A stretch of DNA of 64,000 bases from Candidatus Opimibacter skivensis (lineage in GTDB: Bacteria; Bacteroidota; Bacteroidia; Chitinophagales; Saprospiraceae): the NCBI GenBank assembly GCA_016722045.1, contig JADKGY010000008.1, forward strand, positions 372,001 through 436,000, in the 5' to 3' direction. A program made the translations under genes and the position numbers. Below, one piece after another: positions 36,909 to 46,166 of this stretch (its first letter is position 1; each line of letters opens with the position of its first letter). The notes under the pieces are model-generated. The model was given only the letters and a program-made list of their open reading frames with translations. It was not told the origin of the DNA and ran no database searches.

Positions 36909-37009
36909 GGCAATAAGCAACTAGCAACAGCTTTCGATTTTATTAAATCGCAAACCACAAATCGCAAACCACAAACCACAAATCGATCAAATCGCAAATC
37001 GCAAATCGG
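36909..37009. repeat. two adjacent heptamer arrays
   Basis: 36909-36929 has three units of the GGCAATA/AGCAACT/AGCAACA type. 36945-37009 has nine units of AAATCGC/AAACCAC, one of which is 9 bp. Both lie in the 369-bp gap before the VOC gene. Confidence 0.85.
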
Positions 37010-37060
37010 ATGCTTGACCGGCATTACAACCGGGCTAGAGCTCAGCAACCATCGTAAATC

Positions 37061-37435
37061 GTGAAATTGAAACATCTTCGTCCAATGCTCTGGACCCGTC
37101 AATTAAAAGAATCAATTGATTTTTATACCAATGTCCTTGGCTTCACCTGCAGCGAATTCAATGAAGACTGGGGATGGGCTACCATGCATCTCGATGGTGT
37201 TGAGATCATGCTTGCAATCCCAAACGAACACGTCCCATTTGATAAACCTGTGTTCACAGGATCATTATATATCAACACAGATGATGTGGATTACTGGTGG
37301 GCACAATTGAAAGACAAAGTCAGATTGTGCTACGACATCGAAAATTTTGAATATGACATGAGGGAATTTGCCTTCTATGACATTAACGGCTATCTGATTC
37401 AGTACGGCCAGAATATTGATGGCATTGAAGATTAA
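37061..37435 (+). CDS. VOC superfamily (glyoxalase/bleomycin-resistance type) protein
   Basis: A 124-aa single VOC domain with paired beta-alpha-beta-beta-beta modules: LRPMLWTRQLKESIDFYTNVLGFTC at the start and EFAFYDINGYLIQYGQ at the end. The Glu metal-ligand position near the C-terminus reads as Gln/Gly, so metal binding is doubtful. It probably uses a GTG start, since no ATG gives the first strand. Substrate unknown. Confidence 0.85.
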   Translation: MKLKHLRPMLWTRQLKESIDFYTNVLGFTCSEFNEDWGWATMHLDGVEIMLAIPNEHVPFDKPVFTGSLYINTDDVDYWWAQLKDKVRLCYDIENFEYDMREFAFYDINGYLIQYGQNIDGIED

Positions 37436-37526
37436 TCCTTGAAATATATCAGGAACTGTGATTTCAATCTGAATGAAAATTCATTTTCATATATTCCGTT
37501 AAATTGTGACCATTTAATTAATTCGA

Positions 37527-37984
37527 ATGCAATCTAAAGCCACCACACCCGAAGAATACATTGACTCACTACCGGAGGATCGAAAGAAAATTATTTCAGA
37601 TATCAGGAAAGTAATCTTAAAAAATCTGCCAAAGGGATTTAAGGAAGGCATAGGGTATGGCATGTTGTGTTATTCGGTACCACACTCACTATACCCACCG
37701 GGTTATCATGTCGATCCGAAACAGCCACTGGGCCTTATCAGCATTGCCGCACAGAAAAACCATATCGCAATGTATCATATGGGTCTGTATGCAGGACCAC
37801 TCCTTCAGTGGTTTCAGGATGAATGGAAAAAAAGCACGACAAAAAAAACTGGACATGGAAAAAGCTGTGTACGTTTTAAAAAGCCGAAGATGTCCCTCTC
37901 GAATTAATCGGCAGACTCGCCGCCAAACTAACTCCACAGAAGTGGATTGAAATTTATGAAAACGCTTTAAAAAACAGAGGCTAA
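37527..37984 (+). CDS. DUF1801 domain protein, frameshifted near the C-terminus
   Basis: The first ~115 codons (MQSKATTPEEYIDSLPEDRKK, GFKEGIGYGMLCYSVP, KNHIAMYHMGLYAG) match the DUF1801 fold. The uninterrupted frame ends at 37907 with a tail unlike the family. Adding one A to the five-A run at 37878-37882 restores KKAEDVPLELIGRLAAKLTP and a stop at 37982-37984, giving about 152 aa, the usual length. Function unknown. Confidence 0.8.
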
Positions 37985-38035
37985 GGTTCAGGCTAAGGCG
38001 AAGGTAAAATTGCAATCAATAACTCACGCCTCACG

Positions 38036-38085
38036 CGGTTGCTGAGCTGTAGAACGAGGATGAGTATAGCTGGTCGAAGCACATA
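38036..38085. repeat. dispersed GGTTGCTGAGCTGT element, copy C
   Basis: Copy with GGTTGCTGAGCTGTAGAACG and GGTCGAAGCACAT, lying between the convergent DUF1801 and DinB-type genes. It ends 5 bases before the latter's stop. Confidence 0.75.
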
Positions 38086-38089
38086 ATTT

Positions 38090-38599
38090 TCACCAATCTC
38101 CCGCATACCCAAGACTTACTCCACTTTTAGCTTTTAAGTATTCGTAAAGTCTTCGGTTGATCTGTCGTATGTGATGATAATCATGCGCCAGCCAGTTCGT
38201 CAGAAATGAATATGCCGTAAATTTTCCTGCAGTAGGATGTTCATATACATTATCCCATTGTGCTTCATGTAGTGACTTCAACCATTCAATCGATGCATCA
38301 CGTTCGATGAGAAACGCATTTAGTTTTTCTTCAAAATTCTGCCCTGCATAATTACGTTCCTTCACCCATCCCGATGGATTGATTGGCGGCGGAGCAAGAT
38401 GAGGTGTATGCAAAGTGTTTCGGACCCTTGTCCTGAAATCCTCTTTCTCTTCATCATAAAGATGACAGGTAATCTCAAGCAATGACCAGGAGCTATCATC
38501 CGGACGGAAATTAAATTCATCCGGTTGTTTTCCATTTAGCAATGCTTTAAAGACAAATAGATTGTCCTTTAGATGTTCAATGATTTCCTCAGGTTTCAT
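38090..38599 (-). CDS. DinB-like (DUF664/YfiT-type) metal-binding protein
   Basis: A 169-aa four-helix-bundle protein of the DinB superfamily. The helices are marked by SWSLLEITCHLYDEEKEDF (first His) and SFLTNWLAHDYHHIRQINRRLYEYL, which supplies the other His ligands (HDYHHIRQ). Such proteins bind divalent metal, and some are thiol transferases. Nothing here tells the activity. Transcribed alone. Confidence 0.85.
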   Translation of the reverse strand: MKPEEIIEHLKDNLFVFKALLNGKQPDEFNFRPDDSSWSLLEITCHLYDEEKEDFRTRVRNTLHTPHLAPPPINPSGWVKERNYAGQNFEEKLNAFLIERDASIEWLKSLHEAQWDNVYEHPTAGKFTAYSFLTNWLAHDYHHIRQINRRLYEYLKAKSGVSLGYAGDW

Positions 38600-38703
38600 G
38601 ATAGAAAGATAAATAGTTCAGGGTAACAATTTTTAAGTCATTGTCAACTTATGGTCTCCTATGTACTGAAATTCAGGAATAGATTTTGCAAGGAGGGTCT
38701 GAT

Positions 38704-39478
38704 ATGAATTTTCTTAAATCATGGCGATATCTTGGAATTGCTATCCTTATAGCTTTTTCAAGCTCGATCAAAGCCCAGATCGTCAATATCGAGAGGCTTC
38801 GCATTCCCGATGATTCCACAGGATGGTTAGGAACGGCCAGACTTAATTTTTCAGGTTCAAGATCCACAAAATCATATATCGCTCTTTCAACCGGTACGTT
38901 ATTAGAATACAAGTCCAAAAAAAATAAGGACCTATGGTTGTTTATCACTGATTTTAACCTCGTAAGTGCTGAAGGGGAGAAGTTTTCAAATTCTGGCTGG
39001 GGCCATATTCGCTATAACCATAAGCTTGGTAAGGCCATACGTTGGGAAATATTCTCACAGCTTCAATATAACAAGCTTACAAAAATCAAACAAAGGGCGA
39101 TTGCCGGAACAGGGCCTCGTTTCAAGCTCACTCAATATGATGATGCACACTTTTACCTGGGTGTGGCGTACATGTTTGAATACGAAGAAGATGCCGAGGT
39201 TTTTTTAGTTCACCGGGATAGCAGACTCAGTAGCTATTTTACATTTACACTAAGTCCTGAAGAAACAGTGACTTTTACGAGCACCACCTATGGTCAACCC
39301 CTATTTGCAGATTTTAAAGATTACCGCGTAAGCAATGAAACTTCCTTTCCCTGAAATAAGCAAGAAACTGACATTCAATGCTTCATTCAGATATGCATTT
39401 GATTCCCGTCCACCCGATGGAGTCCCACACAATATTTACTCTTTCTCAAATGGTATCGAATTGTCCTTCGGCAGATAA
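38704..39478 (+). CDS. DUF481-like outer-membrane protein, frameshifted near the C-terminus
   Basis: Exported beta-barrel-like protein. The start ATG at 38704 has a strong Shine-Dalgarno (AAGGAGGG at 38690-38697), unusual for this phylum. Signal peptide to about residue 25. Beta-rich repeats (GWGHIRYNHKLGKAIRWEIFSQLQYNKL, GTGPRFKL, YLGVAYMFEYEE) resemble the DUF481 family. The frame stops at 39354, but moving one base forward near 39334-39351 gives EISKKLTFNASFRYAFDSRPPDGVPHN...NGIELSFGR, the expected last strand, ending at 39478. Confidence 0.75.
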
Positions 39479-39630
39479 AACCTTTGCCTTGGTTGTCGTT
39501 TGTTCCGCGCATAAATAATTCCGTTCCCTTGCTAGTGGTTACTTAATAAGCTGTCCAAGTCTTTTCAATGTAAGATTCACTTCTCCTGAGCCTTCGCCTT
39601 TCTTTCCTAAATGTTAAATTTTTATTAAAA

Positions 39631-39646
39631 TACGAATCAGTTCGTA
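39631..39646. promoter_or_regulatory. BlaI-type palindromic operator 1
   Basis: TACGAATCAGTTCGTA: two 6-bp arms TACGAA/TTCGTA around 4 bases, 53 bases upstream of the blaI-like start. Confidence 0.7.
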
Positions 39647-39675
39647 CTATGAATGTGATATTCCCTATTATTGTA

Positions 39676-39691
39676 TACGAAACAATTCGTA
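39676..39691. promoter_or_regulatory. BlaI-type palindromic operator 2
   Basis: TACGAAACAATTCGTA: arms identical to operator 1 and the same 4-base spacer. It lies 45 bp from operator 1, close to four helical turns, and 8 bases before the start codon. The repeated perfect dyads suggest autoregulation by the BlaI-like repressor. Confidence 0.72.
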
Positions 39692-39698
39692 CTACAAT

Positions 39699-40091
39699 AT
39701 GGTAAACGAAATAAAACCCACCGATGGCGAACTGGAGATCCTCCAGATCCTATGGAAAAAAGGTCCTTCAACTGTACGGGAAGTCAACGATCTCCTCAAT
39801 GATGATCAGGACAAATCAACCGGCTACACCACCACCCTTAAGATCATGCAGATCATGTATGAAAAAGGATTACTGCTCCGTGATGATGCCCAACGTACAC
39901 ATATTTACACAGCTGCTGTGCGCGAAGGCAAAATACAATCTGCTCTACTGGATCGTTTTTTAAACGCAGCTTACAAAGGCTCAGCTTCAAAACTTGCTCT
40001 GCAATTGTTAGGCAATCACAAAACCACACCGGACGAATTAGCAGCGATAAAAGCATTGATTGATCAACTCGAAAAAAATAAACCATCATGA
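39699..40091 (+). CDS. BlaI/MecI/CopY family transcriptional repressor
   Basis: A 130-aa repressor. The winged helix (about 1-75: PTDGELEILQILWKKGPSTVREVNDLL, TGYTTTLKIMQIMYEKGLL) and the C-terminal dimer helix region are typical. In the family the repressor is inactivated when the partner M56 peptidase is triggered. It overlaps the M56 gene by 4 bases (ATGA) and sits behind two matching palindromic operators. The target need not be a beta-lactamase; none is present nearby. Confidence 0.93.
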   Translation: MVNEIKPTDGELEILQILWKKGPSTVREVNDLLNDDQDKSTGYTTTLKIMQIMYEKGLLLRDDAQRTHIYTAAVREGKIQSALLDRFLNAAYKGSASKLALQLLGNHKTTPDELAAIKALIDQLEKNKPS

Positions 40092-42237
40092 ACCTGACAA
40101 CTCATTGGATGCAATCCGATTGGTGCAAAGCGTTAGGCTGGACCTTCGTTCATTCACTATGGCAAATAGCAGCTATAGGATTATTACTCTACATCATCCT
40201 GAGATTAATTCCGGGTAGAAGCGCTCATATACGCTACACCATTTCAACAATGGCGATATGGATGATCGTGATCACCGTCTTATCCACATTCATCATCATG
40301 CTTCCGAACTCAAATTCCGTGACCGAAATTTCAGGGCAAGTCATCCTTGTGAAAATAGCAGAAGCATACACACTGACCGATCGAATCTCGATGTGGCTCG
40401 AAAACCGCATGCCTATGATGCTCTCCATATGGTTTGGCGGTGTCATCATCCTCATGCTGAGACTCGCATTTAGCCTTTTATGGGTTCAGTATATGCGTTC
40501 TGTTGCAGCCCCACTTATCCCTGTACAAAATATAGTCAATGATTTAATTCATCGCCTTCAGATCCGAATCAAACCTCTTGTATCCGAATCAGGATATGTA
40601 TCCTCACCGGTCACTATCGGACATATCAAACCGGTTATTCTCTTTCCGATAGGTATCATCAATCAATTAAATCCGCAGGAAGTAGAAGCTATCCTCACAC
40701 ATGAACTGGCACACATCGTCAGGAGAGATTATCTATCCAATCTGATTCAATCTTTTATCGAAACCATCTTTTATTATCACCCGGTCACCTGGTGGATTTC
40801 AAATAAAGTGAGAACAGAGCGTGAAAACCGTGCTGATGACCTGGCTATTTCATGGTGTGGCGATCATGTCGGCTATGCCAAAGCATTGATCACAGTTCAG
40901 GAAATGGAACTCGGAAATGCACCATCACTATCCATTGGTTTTGCATCCGGCAAAGGTGCCATGCTGGCCCGTATCCAACGTATTCTTCACATCCCATATA
41001 AAAACCACAATCAAATGGAAAAGACAGTATTGATCAGTCTTTGCTCACTATTTTTCCTTGGCTTCACCCTCAACAGCCATACTATTCAGGATCAAAAAAT
41101 GAAAAGACTTCCGCACCGGCAGAAATTGTAAATGTCGAAGTAACATCGTCGGATTCAATTCCGTCTAAAGGAACATATATGATCCACAAAAAAACAGACA
41201 ATCAGGATATAAGCATCCAGGTCGAAGATGGAGATATCAAGGAACTCAAAGTCGATGGTAAAGAAATAGCACCGGAACAGTTTAATCATTACGATTCAGT
41301 CATCGACGAGTTGTTTGGCTCAATGGAAGCACCACCATCAGCAGAAGGATTTAATTTCACGATGCCGGCTATGCCGCCTATGCCGGACATGCCTGAAATG
41401 CCGGACATGCCGCCCTCCTCATTTTCATATACCATGCCAGTGATGCCACCTATGCCACCCATGCCTTCAATGGGGATGAATGAAATGGAATTGGAACATT
41501 TATTTGGAGATGATTCAAACTTGGCCATCTTAAGAGATGGGCATCTTGAAGAATTATTAAAAGGTCAGATGGGCAATCTCTCCTTTTTATCCGATACCAA
41601 TAATCCGGAAGGTGCAAAAATTATCATTATCAGAAACGGTGATTCAACTGTTATAGTCAGTCCGGATATTCAATGGGCTGAGGGAAGTCCTGCTCCATCA
41701 ATGAATCGCGATATATATATTCAAAATGGAGATAATTGGAAAAAGCAACAACAAGCTTGGAAAGAACAGGAAGAAGAATTGAAAAAACACTGGGAAGAAA
41801 ATGCAGGACAATGGCAGGACAACTGGCGCGAACAACAGGCACATATGCAGGCAGAACAAGAACGTCTGCGTAGTGAAGGGGACAGGATGAGAGAACAAGG
41901 AGACAAAATCAGAGAAGAAAGTCGAGAGTATATGAACTCCGGTGATTACAACAGAGCTCTTGAAGATGCATTGAAGAGAGAACTTGAAACACCCAGAGCG
42001 TATACGTTTATGGCTCCTCGTATGGGCATGACAGAAGAGATGGTTGAAGAAGGGCTTGTACAACCCGGCGAAGAAGCAGATGTAATCCTGACACCTGATA
42101 AGTTGAAAATAAATGGTAAAAAAATGCCGGAAAATATCCACCAGAAATATCTCAGAATGTATGAACAACAACAAGGTGTAGAATTATCAGGCAATTCGCG
42201 AGTTGAATTCAAAACGAAAAGCCGCAGAAGTATGTAA
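40088..42237 (+). CDS. M56 family (BlaR1-like) membrane metallopeptidase, frameshifted
   Basis: Signal-transducing membrane protease. The N-terminal frame has four predicted membrane helices and the M56 core, with zinc site HELAHIVRRDYLSN (about residues 209-222), YYHPVTWW and TERENRADD. That frame stops at 41131 just after the last helix. The neighbouring frame from about 41095 continues as NEKTSAPAEIVNVEV and a long periplasmic part. The part contains DGKEIAPEQFNHYDSVIDEL, a Met/Pro-rich stretch (about 41355-41480), and a charged coiled coil of Gln/Glu/Arg (about 41730-41960). One missing A in the six-A run at 41094-41099 reconciles both into about 716 aa. The sensor portion differs from penicillin-binding BlaR1 domains. 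Confidence 0.85.
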
Positions 42238-42356
42238 TTCGTCCCACAGATGCATCTTTCCATCGAATAAGGAACCGATAGACTTGAAACCAATAGGATA
42301 GTACCCTATCTTTAAATAATATAGAAACCATTTAAACCTAATCAATCATCTTCATT

Positions 42357-43232
42357 ATGAAACAGGCGAGTTTACTCATTACATTTTGCGCATTACTTTG
42401 TTTGTCGGCATCTGCCCAGACAACTACCATTGAGAAGAATGAAAAGCGAATCACGATCACGACCACTAAAGTTGATGAAAATGGAAAAGCAGTTACCGAA
42501 ACATGGATTGCAGAAGGAGATCAACCGGAGCAAATCCTGCAGAAAATGACAGTGAATCCTGATGTCCTGCAAAAGATGAACAGTGACGATCAGACTAAAA
42601 AACAAAATGAAGAAAGGCTTTTTCTGTTTAGAAGCGCAGGCGACAATGTTGCCGTTGAAGGCAAGCTGAGTGACACAGACAAATCAAATGAAAATGTCAA
42701 TATAGACAAAGTCGAAAAAGTGATCATTATTTCAAATGATAAAGACAGCGAAAGTCCAAGGGCATATTCTTATGGCGGGCCGGTTCATGCCGATGTATGG
42801 GTGCGCGGAACAGGTGATAATCTTAAAAACAACTGTGCTGCCTTAGGTGTATATGTTGACTACCATGGTGAAAATGGAACAAGAGTAAATTCACTGATTG
42901 AACAAGGCGGTGCTAAAGAAGCCGGATTACAGGCAGGTGACGTGATCAACCAAATTGAAAAGTATGACATCACCGATTTTCCTTCTCTTCACGATGCCCT
43001 TTCTCATTACGTCGCAGGTGATGTTGTCTTAGTTCGTTTTGTACGTGGTGATAAAAACATGAAAGCTAAAGTTGAACTAAAAGACTGGGCTCAACTCCCT
43101 GGCCACGAATGGCGCGCTCGCACAGATTGCGGCAATCCGGCGAAAGATGAAGATGTCACCCAGGGCCCGATTGAAGATCCGACTGGCACACAAAATCTTC
43201 AGCAACTAGAGCTTCAGAATGCCGCTATTTGA
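42357..43232 (+). CDS. exported PDZ-domain protein
   Basis: A 291-aa protein with a signal peptide (about 1-20), an acidic/charged linker region (20-130), and a PDZ domain (about 160-245: LGVYVDYHGENGTRVNSLIEQGGAKEAGLQAGDVINQIEKYDI). No protease domain is attached. It follows the blaI/M56 pair by 120 bases and shares with the M56 periplasmic region a style of charged repeats, so it may belong to the same response. Its last codon and stop lie inside a palindromic repeat (43227-43249). Confidence 0.82.
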   Translation: MKQASLLITFCALLCLSASAQTTTIEKNEKRITITTTKVDENGKAVTETWIAEGDQPEQILQKMTVNPDVLQKMNSDDQTKKQNEERLFLFRSAGDNVAVEGKLSDTDKSNENVNIDKVEKVIIISNDKDSESPRAYSYGGPVHADVWVRGTGDNLKNNCAALGVYVDYHGENGTRVNSLIEQGGAKEAGLQAGDVINQIEKYDITDFPSLHDALSHYVAGDVVLVRFVRGDKNMKAKVELKDWAQLPGHEWRARTDCGNPAKDEDVTQGPIEDPTGTQNLQQLELQNAAI

Positions 43233-43249
43233 AGTTTGTAACTTCAAAT
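43227..43249. repeat. palindromic unit (ATTTGAAGTT-TGT-AACTTCAAAT)
   Basis: A perfect 10-bp inverted repeat around TGT. It contains the stop codon of the PDZ gene. Four further copies are at 43835-43968, and the following ~80 bp (to about 43330) is also repeated there. Confidence 0.85.
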
Positions 43250-43364
43250 CAATATCCTGAATCTTCAACTTTAGTGGAATCATATTAAAGCAGATTGCAT
43301 CTGCATAGTGCAATCTTTCCTTCTGTCACTTTGAATTAGATTCGTAATATTTTTTAATATATTT

Positions 43365-43413
43365 ATTCGTCATTCATTACTCGTCATTCGTTATTCGTTA
43401 CTCGTTATTCACT
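43365..43413. repeat. heptamer array upstream of DUF486 gene
   Basis: Seven 7-bp units (ATTCGTC, ATTCATT, ACTCGTC, ATTCGTT, ATTCGTT, ACTCGTT, ATTCACT) ending 3 bases before the ATG at 43417. They would form the whole immediate 5' leader of that gene. The family is the complement of 23194-23228. Confidence 0.88.
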
Positions 43414-43416
43414 ACC

Positions 43417-43788
43417 ATGCCCCGCGGACTTGCCACCATCGGATTACTCATGCTCTCCAATATTTTTATGACCCTCGCCTGGTATGGTCATTTGAAATTT
43501 GGGGAGATGAAAGGATTTCAAAAACTTGGACTCCTTGCCATCATCTGCATCAGTTGGGGTATTGCCTTTTTTGAATATTGCGCCCAGGTCCCGGCCAACA
43601 GACTTGGCTATCAACAGTACGGAGGTCCGTATACTTTGGTTCAGCTAAAAGTCATCCAGGAAGTTATCACACTTGTCATTTTCACCATATTCACCCTCCT
43701 TGTTTTTCGCAATGAGACATTCAGGCTCAATCACTTCATCGGTTTCCTTTTCCTCGTGCTTGCAGTGTATTTTATATTCAAGAAATAA
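43417..43788 (+). CDS. DMT family protein (DUF486)
   Basis: A 123-aa inner-membrane protein with four predicted helices. The DUF486 pattern is clear: SNIFMTLAWYGHLKF, GIAFFEYCAQVPANRLGYQQYGG and LKVIQEVITLVIFTIFTLLVF. It is related to small multidrug-type carriers, but its substrate is unknown. It is bounded on both sides by repeat material: a 100-bp duplicated segment and 7-bp arrays. Confidence 0.9.
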   Translation: MPRGLATIGLLMLSNIFMTLAWYGHLKFGEMKGFQKLGLLAIICISWGIAFFEYCAQVPANRLGYQQYGGPYTLVQLKVIQEVITLVIFTIFTLLVFRNETFRLNHFIGFLFLVLAVYFIFKK

Positions 43789-43790
43789 TT

Positions 43791-43814
43791 GCCCCTAAAT
43801 CCCCTAAAGGGGAC
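43791..43814. repeat. single arm of the CCCCTAAATCCCC element
   Basis: GCCCCTAAATCCCCTAAAGG followed by GGAC starts two bases after the DUF486 stop. It matches the arms of the element at 31208-31319. Confidence 0.75.
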
Positions 43815-43834
43815 GTATAAACCCCCATTACGTT

Positions 43835-44035
43835 ATTTGAAGTTTTCAAACTTCAAATCTTTATCCCCCGTTATTTGAAGTTTGTAACTTCAAATCTCTA
43901 TCCATCGCTATTTGAAGTTTGTAACTTCAAATCCATATCCCCGCTATTTGAAGTTTGTAACTTCAAATCAATATATTTAATCTTCCTCTTTTAGTGAAAT
44001 TATTTCAAAGCAGATTGCATCTGCAAAAGGAAATC
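43835..44035. repeat. four-copy palindrome array plus trailing duplicated segment
   Basis: Palindromic units of 23-24 bp at 43835-43858, 43873-43895, 43910-43932 and 43946-43968, period about 36-38 bp. The first unit has a variant loop. After the last unit, the sequence to about 44035 parallels 43250-43323 and includes a second palindrome, GCAGAT-TGC-ATCTGC. It fills most of the 363-bp gap between DUF486 and aguA. Confidence 0.85.
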
Positions 44036-44080
44036 TTTCGCTGCGCTCGAATGCTCTATAAAATTATCGATATCATAGTT

Positions 44081-44151
44081 TACTAAATACTAAATACTAA
44101 ATACTGAATACTGAATACTGAATACCTCTTACCTCTTACTGTCTTACTGTC
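44081..44151. repeat. heptamer array at the aguA 3' end
   Basis: Ten units: TACTAAA x3, TACTGAA x3, TACCTCT x2, TACTGTC, and an 8-bp TTACTGTC. It touches the stop codon of the minus-strand agmatine deiminase gene (44152). Confidence 0.88.
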
Positions 44152-45198
44152 TCACACCGCCGGTTCCTGCTGACTCAGACAATGAAAACTTCCAAGTCCC
44201 CAAATCACATCAACTGAATCAATTCCTACCACGGTGCGATCAGGAAAACAACTTTGTATAATTTCCATTGCTTCATCATCCCTGTCACTTCTGAAAGTTG
44301 GGACAATCACATGCAGATTTGAAATATAAAAATTAGCATACGATGCAGGCAGTCGCTGCCCATTATAATGTATCGCATCAGGCATCGGTAACTCTACAAT
44401 CGTTAGCTGCTGATCATTGAGCAATCGCATGGTTTGCAACTGCTTCAGATTATGTTTTAACGGCGCATAATTTTCATCCGCTTTATTGTGTTCGATTACG
44501 GTGATGACAGAATCCGCATTGTAGAATCTCACTGTATCATCGATGTGTCCATCTGTATCATCACCGATGATCCCTTCATCAACCCATAGGATCTGCTCGA
44601 CACCATAGTAATCAACAAGGTATTGTTCAATCTCTCGTTTTGTAAGATGAGGATTGCGGTTTGGATTGAGTAGGCATGATGTCGATGTGATCAAAGTTCC
44701 CTGTCCATTGAAATCAACGCTTCCGCCTTCCATGATTATGCCCGGATGGTAAACCGGAATATCATATGCTTTACCGATCAGTGTCGGGATCACATCATCA
44801 AGATCAAATGGTGGATACTTTCCTCCCCATGCATTATGTCCCCAGTCAACGATGACTTTTGGTTGTCTGCTGTCAGGATTGATTAAGAAAGCCGGTCCAT
44901 GATCGCGGCACCATGCATCATTCGTCGGATGATGAAAGAATTTTATTCTTTCCAGTGGGACATCGTGATGTGTCAGTATTTTCTTCGCCTCATTTTCCAT
45001 CATAGCATCTGCAACATTGATATGCACATACTCACCGGCGACAAGCGTCTTGATAAATTGCGAATAAGGTTGGAACACAGTCTCAATTTTCCCCGGCCAG
45101 GTGTCAGGGTTATGGGGCCAGCTCAGCCAAGTAGCCGTATGTAATGCAAATTCAGCAGGAAAATAATAGCCGGCTTGCGCAGGGGTCAATTCACTCAT
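44152..45198 (-). CDS. aguA: agmatine deiminase
   Basis: Converts agmatine to N-carbamoylputrescine and ammonia (348 aa). The pentein-fold motifs are clear: NDAWCRDHGPAFL, IIMEGGSVDFNGQGTLI, the catalytic GDDTDGHIDDTVRF, and the nucleophilic Cys in GSFHCLSQQEP near the C-terminus. The start ATG overlaps the upstream amidase gene by 8 bases, forming the two-step putrescine route. Length is normal for bacterial AguA. Confidence 0.95.
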   Translation of the reverse strand: MSELTPAQAGYYFPAEFALHTATWLSWPHNPDTWPGKIETVFQPYSQFIKTLVAGEYVHINVADAMMENEAKKILTHHDVPLERIKFFHHPTNDAWCRDHGPAFLINPDSRQPKVIVDWGHNAWGGKYPPFDLDDVIPTLIGKAYDIPVYHPGIIMEGGSVDFNGQGTLITSTSCLLNPNRNPHLTKREIEQYLVDYYGVEQILWVDEGIIGDDTDGHIDDTVRFYNADSVITVIEHNKADENYAPLKHNLKQLQTMRLLNDQQLTIVELPMPDAIHYNGQRLPASYANFYISNLHVIVPTFRSDRDDEAMEIIQSCFPDRTVVGIDSVDVIWGLGSFHCLSQQEPAV

Positions 45199-46062
45199 CT
45201 ATATATCTCTTCGTAATGGGTTCGTAAGAATCAATGCGACGATCTCGCATAAACGGCCAATGCGTCCGGTATTGATCAGTCTTCTGTGTATCCACTTCAA
45301 CAACTATCGTTTCCTCTTTGTCATGCGAAGCCTGTTGCAGTATTGTTCCAAAAGGATTGGATACAAATGATCCTCCCCAGAATTTCATTCGTCCATCCTG
45401 CTCCAAGCCTACACGATTCACACCGACAACATGCACACCATTGGCAACAGCATGACTGCGTTGTATAGTTTGCCAGGCATTGTATTGTTCTGTATTGGTC
45501 GCTTCACTTTGTGATGTCGCCCATCCGATGGCTGTGGGATAAAAAAGAATTTCAGCGCCCATCAATGAAGTGATTCTTGCCGCTTCAGGATACCATTGAT
45601 CCCAGCAAATCAATACACCAATCGTCGCAATTTTTGTTTTGAATACTTTATATCCAAGATCACCCGGCGTGAAATAAAATTTTTCATAATAATGCGGATC
45701 ATCCGGGATATGCATCTTCCTGTATTTACCCATGTAAGATCCGTCAGCATCTAACACTGCAGTAGTGTTGTGATAAATCCCTGCGCTCTTTTTTCAAACA
45801 AAGATGCAATGATGACGACCCCTAATTCACTTGCCAGCTTTGACAATACATCTGTAGATGGACCAGGTATGGCTTCGGCCAATAAGAAGTTATCATAGTC
45901 CTCTTCATCACAGAAATACAATGAAGTAAAAAGCTCCTGCAGGCACACAATCTGAGCGCCATCGCGATGAGCGTTTCTGATCCCTTCAATAGCCTTTGCC
46001 ATATTAGCAGATTTATCTGCTATACAGCTCATCTGGACAAGACCGAGTTTTATTTTACTCAT
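45191..46062 (-). CDS. aguB: N-carbamoylputrescine amidase, frameshifted
   Basis: Nitrilase-superfamily enzyme that completes agmatine conversion to putrescine. The N-terminal part begins with MSKIKLGLVQMSC at 46062 and includes the catalytic Glu in CLQELF. It stops at about 45751 after FEKRAQG. The C-terminal part resumes in another frame as IYHNTTAVLDADG, with the Lys in KYRKMHIPDD and the Cys in LICWDQWYPEAAR. One missing G in a G-run (CCC on the plus strand at 45779-45781) reconciles the two into one ~290-aa protein. Catalytic Glu-Lys-Cys are all present, so an assembly error is as likely as a true null. Confidence 0.9.
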
Positions 46063-46166
46063 GATGTTTCTTTGATTCAAAAATAGGATTGTTTAGTGAC
46101 AGGGGGTTGTGTTCTCTTTTTTATATATTCATTTTTGGGTTTACCAATCTTAAACACGGAATAGTA

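Noticed and set aside
41041..42237. Independent gene starting at 41041
   Set aside because: No signal peptide or membrane anchor, and the preceding frame ends exactly where this one takes over. It is the C-terminal part of the M56 protein.
39699..42237. Beta-lactam resistance locus
   Set aside because: The BlaI/M56 pair is widespread without beta-lactamases; no lactamase or PBP2a-like gene is adjacent and the sensor domain is different.
43835..43968. Possible mini-CRISPR: four regularly spaced palindromic units
   Set aside because: Spacers are only 13-15 bp and similar to each other, repeats are near-perfect palindromes, and no cas gene is present. It fits a REP-type array.
45751..46080. 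Separate short nitrilase gene and a second one at 45191
   Set aside because: Together they make one complete amidase with all catalytic residues; the split is a one-base frameshift.
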